Below, piece by piece: positions 60,550 through 64,000 of a stretch of 64,000 nt of DNA; the stretch's first letter is position 1, and each line of letters begins with the position of its first letter. Both the position numbers and the translations under genes were made by a program. Source of the DNA: Firm-04 sp045591925. Lineage in GTDB: Bacteria; Bacillota; Clostridia; Oscillospirales; Ruminococcaceae. The DNA is taken from positions 96,558 through 160,557 of the forward strand of contig JAZNTW010000017.1 of NCBI GenBank assembly GCA_045591925.1, in the 5' to 3' direction. The notes beneath the pieces were generated by a model that was not told the DNA's origin, did no database searches, and worked only from the letters and a program-made list of their open reading frames with translations.

Positions 60550-62655
60550 ATGACGCTGATCTATACACTGAAAGGATTAGATTGTCCGCATTGCGCCGCA
60601 AAAATTGAAGCTGCGGTCGGTGCGCTCAAATCCATTTCCGAAGCAAATGTCAACCTGATCCAGCAATCGCTGACGGTAAAAACAACGCATTCTGCAAAGG
60701 AAATCGGCGCGGAGATCGAAGCCATTGTGCATCAATATAAGCCGGATGTCGCAGTGATTGCGCAAACCGCTGAAAGTCGGGCAGCGAACCCCAAAACCGA
60801 TACATCCGAACACCGCGCAATGGGCATTCGGATTCTGATTGGCGCAGCGATATTTGTAATCGGGATTTTGATGCAGCATCTTTTTCATATGCCGTCTGCG
60901 GCGGTGTTTGCCGTCATGCTGACCGCCTACGGTATCCTTGGCTGGGATGTCGTATGGACTGCGATTCGCAATATGATAAGCGGAAAGATTTTTGACGAGC
61001 ATTTTCTCATGAGTCTTTCCACCATCGGCGCATTTGCACTCGGAGAATATCTGGAAGCTGCTGCGGTCATGCTGTTTTATCAGATCGGAGAATACTTCCA
61101 ATCGCTTGCTGTACAGCGTTCACGCCGTTCGATTTCGGCACTGCTTGATATTCGCCCTGATTCTGCAAATGTTCTGCGTAATGGTGTTGCAGTCGAAATC
61201 CCTGCCGAGGAGGTAGCGGTCGGGGAACAAATCCTCGTCAAGGCAGGCGAACGGATTCCGCTTGACGGCATTGTGATTTCCGGCGATTCAACGCTTGATA
61301 CGGCAGCCTTGACCGGAGAATCCGTTCCGCGTAGCGTGCATCCGAACGATGAAATCCTTTCCGGCTGCATCAACCAAAGCGGTACGCTGACCATCCGCGT
61401 CACAAAACCGTTTATGGAATCCACGGCATCCAAAATCATCGACATGGTTGAAAACGCCGCCGCACGCAAAGCCCCGACCGAAAACTTTATTACGAGCTTT
61501 GCAAGATATTATACGCCAATCGTTGTGATTCTGGCTGCATTGCTGGCGGTGATGCCGCCGCTGCTGCTGCACGGTATCTGGTCGGTTTGGATTCGCAGAA
61601 CATTTGTCTTTTTGATTGTATCCTGTCCCTGCGCGCTGGTGCTTTCGATTCCGCTGACCTTTTTCAGTGCAATCGGCGCGGCGTCGCGGCACGGCATTCT
61701 GGTCAAGGGCAGCAATGTTCTGGAGGCACTCAGCAAGGTTCACACCATGGTTTTCGATAAAACAGGAACGCTGACCATGGGCGTGTTCACAGTTTCCAAA
61801 GTCCTGCCGGCTTATGGCGTATCCAAAGATGAACTGCTGAAATATGCGGCAGGCTGTGAGCGCAATTCCAATCACCCGATTGCGCGGTCGATTCTGGCGG
61901 TATATCCGGAGAATGCGGATGCACTGCAAGTTCGTGATGCAAAAGAAATCGTTGGCATGGGAATGCAGGCGGTGGTGGAAAACCGGCAGGTTTTCATTGG
62001 TAACGAGCAGCTCATGCTCACACAAAAAATCCCGTATCAGCCCTGCAACGAGCTTGGCACCAAGGTGTATCTTGCGGCGCAGGGACGATATCTTGGCTGC
62101 ATCGTGATTGCAGACGCTGTCAAGCCGGATGCCAAAAATGCACTTGCAGCCCTGCGTACGCATGGGGTTTCCCGTATGGTCATGCTGACCGGCGACAATC
62201 AAACCATTGCCGATGCCGTTGCAAAGGAATTGTCTCTTGACGATTATTATGCGGAATTGCTGCCGCAGAATAAGGTGGAAAAGCTCGAAGCGATCGCAGC
62301 CGGTATGCCTGCCGGAGAAAAGCTCGCATTTGCCGGCGATGGCATCAACGATGCACCGGTGCTGGCACGCGCGGATGTCGGCATTGCAATGGGTGCACAC
62401 GGAACGGATGCAGCCATCGAAGCCGCTGACGTTGTTCTGATGACTGATGAACCGTCAAAATGCAGCGATGCGATCCGGATTGCCAAGCAGACAAAGCGAA
62501 TTGTGATGCAGAATATCGTATTTGCACTCGGTGTAAAAATATTGCTGCTGATACTCGGTGCATTCGGCTTTGTTGGGATGTGGCTTGCTGTATTCGGTGA
62601 TGTTGGTGTGACAGTGCTTGCCGTATGCAACGCGATGCGTATGCTCAAAAAATAA
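60550..62655 (+). CDS. cadA: P1B-type Cd/Zn/Pb-exporting ATPase
   Basis: 701 aa from ATG 60550 (GGAGGGG upstream). One N-terminal heavy-metal domain with C12-x2-C15 (GLDCPHCAAKIE), eight membrane segments expected, transmembrane CPC at 359-361 (SCPCALVLS), phosphorylation Asp403 (DKTGTLT), HP locus 'SNHPIARSIL' and 'GDGINDAPVLARADVGIAMG' in part. CPC plus the CadC partner points to Cd(II)/Zn(II)/Pb(II) export rather than Cu(I). A terminator follows. Confidence 0.95.
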   Translation: MTLIYTLKGLDCPHCAAKIEAAVGALKSISEANVNLIQQSLTVKTTHSAKEIGAEIEAIVHQYKPDVAVIAQTAESRAANPKTDTSEHRAMGIRILIGAAIFVIGILMQHLFHMPSAAVFAVMLTAYGILGWDVVWTAIRNMISGKIFDEHFLMSLSTIGAFALGEYLEAAAVMLFYQIGEYFQSLAVQRSRRSISALLDIRPDSANVLRNGVAVEIPAEEVAVGEQILVKAGERIPLDGIVISGDSTLDTAALTGESVPRSVHPNDEILSGCINQSGTLTIRVTKPFMESTASKIIDMVENAAARKAPTENFITSFARYYTPIVVILAALLAVMPPLLLHGIWSVWIRRTFVFLIVSCPCALVLSIPLTFFSAIGAASRHGILVKGSNVLEALSKVHTMVFDKTGTLTMGVFTVSKVLPAYGVSKDELLKYAAGCERNSNHPIARSILAVYPENADALQVRDAKEIVGMGMQAVVENRQVFIGNEQLMLTQKIPYQPCNELGTKVYLAAQGRYLGCIVIADAVKPDAKNALAALRTHGVSRMVMLTGDNQTIADAVAKELSLDDYYAELLPQNKVEKLEAIAAGMPAGEKLAFAGDGINDAPVLARADVGIAMGAHGTDAAIEAADVVLMTDEPSKCSDAIRIAKQTKRIVMQNIVFALGVKILLLILGAFGFVGMWLAVFGDVGVTVLAVCNAMRMLKK

Positions 62656-62662
62656 GAAGAAA

Positions 62663-62727
62663 CGAAAAAATCCCCTGCACACAATCGTCAGGCACAAAGT
62701 GCCGGCGTATGTGCGCAAGGGATTTTT
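62663..62727. terminator. Bidirectional terminator between cadA and araD
   Basis: AAAAAATCCC...GGGATTTTT with inner TGCACACA/TGTGCGCA pairing; T-runs on both strands. Confidence 0.75.
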
Positions 62728-62781
62728 CTTATGATATTGTCATGCGGAAAATGCGGTGGCAAGCGATTTTTTCAGACCGCT

Positions 62782-63477
62782 TCAGGCTTGCCCGTAATAC
62801 GCATTGGCACCGTGCTTGCGATAATAATGCTTATCCAGAATATATTGCGGCATAGACGCGTTCGGATTCAGCAGCAGCGTTTTGAGTGCCATCTCCGCAA
62901 CGGTGTCCAGTACAACCGCATGATAAACCGATGCTGCCGGGTCTTTTCCCCATGTAAACGGGCCGTGATTGTTGACCACGATGCCCGGAACGGACAATGG
63001 CTCAATGCCGCGCTGACGGAGTGTTTCCACAATGACCTTGCCGGTCGAAAGCTCGTAATCCGATTCGACCTCTGCCTGCGTCAGCGGTCTTGTGCATGGA
63101 ACGCCGCCGTAGAAATAATCGGCGTGTGTGGTGCCGAGTGCCGGAATGTCTCTGCCTGCCTGTGCAAATGCAACCGCATTCACCGAATGTGTATGCGTCA
63201 CGCCGCCAAGCGCCGGGAACTGCCGGTACAATTCAAGATGCGTTTTGGTATCCGACGAGGGCTTCCATTTTCCCTCGACCGTTTCACCGGTTTCCAGATC
63301 GACGACGACCATATCCTCCGGCTGCATCCCATCGTAATCTACACCGGACGGCTTAATGACAACCAGCCCCTTTTCACGGTCAATGCCGCTGACATTGCCC
63401 CATGTGTAGATGACGACGCCTCTGGCAGCAAGCTCCAGATTCGCCCGACAGACCTCTTGTTTCAATTCTGTAAGCAT
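62782..63477 (-). CDS. araD: L-ribulose-5-phosphate 4-epimerase
   Basis: 231 aa, the same length as the E. coli enzyme. Metal ligands His95, His97 and His171 and Asp76 are all in place (VTHTHS, NNHGPF, SSDTKTH); 'GNVSGIDRE' and 'KPSGVDYDGM' mark the phosphate site. It converts L-ribulose-5-P to D-xylulose-5-P in arabinose use. GGGGG before ATG 63477. No araA/araB in the window. Confidence 0.94.
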   Translation of the reverse strand: MLTELKQEVCRANLELAARGVVIYTWGNVSGIDREKGLVVIKPSGVDYDGMQPEDMVVVDLETGETVEGKWKPSSDTKTHLELYRQFPALGGVTHTHSVNAVAFAQAGRDIPALGTTHADYFYGGVPCTRPLTQAEVESDYELSTGKVIVETLRQRGIEPLSVPGIVVNNHGPFTWGKDPAASVYHAVVLDTVAEMALKTLLLNPNASMPQYILDKHYYRKHGANAYYGQA

Positions 63478-63499
63478 AGTGTTTACCCCCTGAATATTG

Positions 63500-63566
63500 T
63501 TTGATCAAATGATCTTTTTTCTGTTTTTTATGTTCTTATTCTATCATAAGACGGCTGCAAAGTCAA
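63500..63566 (-). promoter_or_regulatory. araD promoter and nearby palindrome
   Basis: Minus strand TTGACT (63561-63566), 17 bp ending TGA, TAGAAT (63538-63543). A palindrome TTTGATCAAA (63500-63509) lies between the promoter and the start and could bind a repressor. The promoter lies at the 3' end of a degraded gene. Confidence 0.65.
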
Positions 63567-63780
63567 GCCGGAATGCTGACTCTAAATCAATAGGTTTCGA
63601 TAAACTCAACAACCATTGCGCAGTAAGCTGTTTCAGCGCATTTTCTTTTACAGCGTCACTGCATTTTAAAAGTGAAAATGTCAGCATGAGAACGGTGTCA
63701 TCCTGTGCATTGGCAGAATACTATTCATCCAGATGCGCGTAGTATGCGAGGATATGCTCTACAGCGTTATCGAAATCCCA
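63544..63780 (-). pseudogene. Degraded gene fragment
   Basis: A 79-codon minus-strand frame reads 'WDFDNAVEHILAYYAHLDE', TAG, then 'YSANAQDDTVLMLTFSLL' and on to TGA at 63544. One internal stop and no start; upstream it abuts MITE fragment F. The text is protein-like, so this is probably the 3' end of a gene cut by the element. Family not recognised. Confidence 0.5.
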
Positions 63781-63783
63781 CTT

Positions 63784-63812
63784 AAGGCAATACCGCACAG
63801 AGTTGGTGGTGC
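63784..63812 (-). mobile_element. MITE-like element, fragment F (29 bp)
   Basis: Only the AAGGCAATACCGCACAGAGT end and the next few bases (TGGTGGTGC) match the family; the remainder is missing. It could be a truncated copy or a solo end. Confidence 0.7.
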
Positions 63813-63823
63813 CATATATACAA

Positions 63824-63858
63824 ACAGGGGCATTGCAAGTGCAGTGTCCCTGTTTTTT
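63824..63858 (+). terminator. Orphan terminator-like hairpin
   Basis: ACAGGGGCATTGC / GCAGTGTCCCTGT (13 bp, two G-U) plus six T on the plus strand, with no plus-strand gene just upstream. Could end an unannotated small RNA. Confidence 0.5.
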
Positions 63859-64000
63859 GTATTTATATTTGATTTCGCGCTTCGCGCGACGAAGGGGCTG
63901 CGCCCCCTCGACCCCCAGATGTGCTGCACTCGCATTCCCCCTTTCCCCTAAAGAAAATTCAAGTCAGCAGAGGGGAGAGAGTTAGGAAAGAGAGAGCGCG
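63859..64000. other. Window-end intergenic sequence
   Basis: No gene seen. Holds GCGCTTCGCGCGAC and GGGGCTGCGCCCC palindromes, similar in style to the block at 6903-6996, then a purine-rich stretch to the edge. Confidence 0.4.

Noticed and set aside
63497..63742. Plus-strand 81-residue protein at the window end
   Set aside because: No SD and no protein-like pattern; the minus strand of the same stretch carries the more convincing degraded frame.

Overview
The window reads as a chromosomal segment of a Gram-positive, mid-GC anaerobe of the Ruminococcaceae/Oscillospiraceae type, most likely a Ruminococcus. The reasons are strong AAGGAGG-type ribosome binding sites, frequent TTG/GTG starts, type I dockerin modules and threonine-rich linkers on secreted proteins, a GH16 glucanase and a GH25 lysozyme, and Clostridia-style neighbourhoods (DUF2953-ytfJ-rluB, DUF1385-prmC, recA-recX). 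The genus is inferred from gene content only.

Layout. From 18144 down to 1 almost everything lies on the minus strand with short gaps: an acidic-tailed glycosyltransferase, a WG-repeat protein, a purine cluster (purE, DUF6440, purC, purF, a membrane-anchored metallo-beta-lactamase-fold protein, purM, purN, purO, a small membrane protein, a transformylase-only purH, a histidine phosphatase, a pseudogene, purD), then a membrane protein, uvrC, manA and a truncated gene. From 18.4 to 24 kb are a second glycosyltransferase, two BspA-type leucine-rich-repeat surface proteins and a DUF1015 protein. From 24 to 33 kb: a Nudix hydrolase, the rluB/lipoprotein/ytfJ/DUF2953 operon, a dockerin protein, yerC with a methyltransferase, an acetyltransferase, hslO and a four-tRNA cluster. 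From 33 to 37 kb: an AT-rich orphan gene, a dockerin-bearing cysteine amidase/peptidase and a GH16 lipoprotein. From 37 to 50 kb: pgsA, rimO, recX, recA, DUF4272, prmC, DUF1385, a two-component system, a lipoprotein, citrate synthase and spoIID. From 50 to 57 kb: a cohesin/GH25 protein, tRNA-Thr, an isochorismatase-fold protein, a broken dpaA and an M16C peptidase. From 57 to 64 kb: a three-gene membrane module, a cadC-cadA metal efflux unit, araD and a degraded gene.

Function. The purine block supplies most steps from PRPP to IMP, but with two unusual solutions: PurF has lost its glutaminase residues, and the two activities of bifunctional PurH are carried by separate AICAR transformylase and PurO-type cyclohydrolase proteins. 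The cadC-cadA unit has two copies of the same operator and a regulator with both known metal sites.

Mobile and structural DNA. A family of about 134-170 bp elements with roughly 20 bp inverted ends (five copies plus one fragment) is scattered from 36.7 to 63.8 kb and looks like a non-autonomous transposon (MITE). Several gene junctions in the purine cluster carry a stem-loop just after the stop codon. Two different 18-bp coding minisatellites encode acidic protein tails. Sporulation-related genes are present (ytfJ, spoIID) but dpaA is truncated.
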